Shown here: piece by piece, positions 16,654 through 16,693 of the stretch | Layout: each line of letters begins with the position of its first letter | Numbering within the stretch: the first letter of the stretch is position 1 | Assembly (NCBI GenBank): GCA_947466165.1 | Contig: CANIDW010000004.1 | Span: forward strand, 1 to 16,693 | DNA length: 16,693 nucleotides | Direction of reading: 5' to 3' | From: Comamonadaceae bacterium | Lineage (GTDB): Bacteria > Pseudomonadota > Gammaproteobacteria > Burkholderiales > Burkholderiaceae_C | The notes under the pieces: generated by a model | What the model was told of the DNA's origin: nothing | Seen by the model: only the letters and a program-made list of their open reading frames with translations | Database searches by the model: none | Translations under genes and position numbers: made by a program

Positions 16654-16693
16654 GATTTGCTTTCCGATCAGATGTCAAACAACAGGCGTGAAG

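Noticed and set aside
16654..16693. TTGACA-like box upstream of lpdA
   Set aside because: No -10 element lies at a suitable distance before the lpdA start. The gene more likely belongs to an upstream sucAB-type operon, so the box is probably chance.

Overview
The window is an ordinary stretch of core chromosome from a GC-rich beta-proteobacterium. It is most likely a member of the Burkholderiales, family Comamonadaceae (Polaromonas/Rhodoferax-like). That placement rests on the gene order, on protein features such as the beta-proteobacterial lipoamide dehydrogenase, and on remembered family sequences; no database was searched. Fourteen intact protein genes and one gene cut by the left edge fill almost the whole window. 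No gap between genes exceeds about 150 bp. I see no tRNA, rRNA, CRISPR array, insertion sequence, prophage or defence genes.

Layout from right to left, the direction in which nearly everything is transcribed (minus strand): lpdA (E3 of 2-oxo acid dehydrogenases) and zapE (AFG1-like division ATPase), then a small secreted coiled-coil protein of unknown function overlapping zapE by ATGA, then a YoaA/DinG-type Fe-S helicase. Next comes the only plus-strand gene, bamD (outer-membrane assembly lipoprotein). It converges on and overlaps the helicase gene at its 3' end and diverges from rluD at its 5' end. The minus strand continues with rluD (23S rRNA pseudouridine synthase), scpB (condensin partner), rluB (pseudouridine synthase with a long Gly/Arg tail) and ndk. 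After a compact hairpin-rich interval comes a tightly packed run: rlmN, pilF, rodZ, ispG, hisS and yfgM (leaving the window). The ndk-rlmN-(pilF)-rodZ-ispG-hisS-yfgM order matches the widely conserved proteobacterial cluster that normally continues to bamB and der.

The genes serve household functions: rRNA maturation and decoding (rluD, rluB, rlmN, hisS), nucleotide supply (ndk), isoprenoid precursors (ispG), cell shape and division (rodZ, zapE), chromosome segregation and repair (scpB, yoaA), envelope assembly (bamD, pilF, yfgM) and central carbon metabolism (lpdA). Within the rlmN-yfgM run, neighbouring genes overlap or nearly touch. Several starts are non-ATG (TTG for pilF, GTG for ispG) and lie behind Shine-Dalgarno sequences embedded in the preceding gene, so translational coupling is likely.

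I did not find an obvious undescribed system. The items most worth a second look are the set of consecutive and partly mutually exclusive hairpins, ending in a terminator, placed just before rlmN; the uncharacterised secreted coiled-coil protein coupled to zapE; and the bamD promoter embedded in the 5' part of the rluD reading frame.
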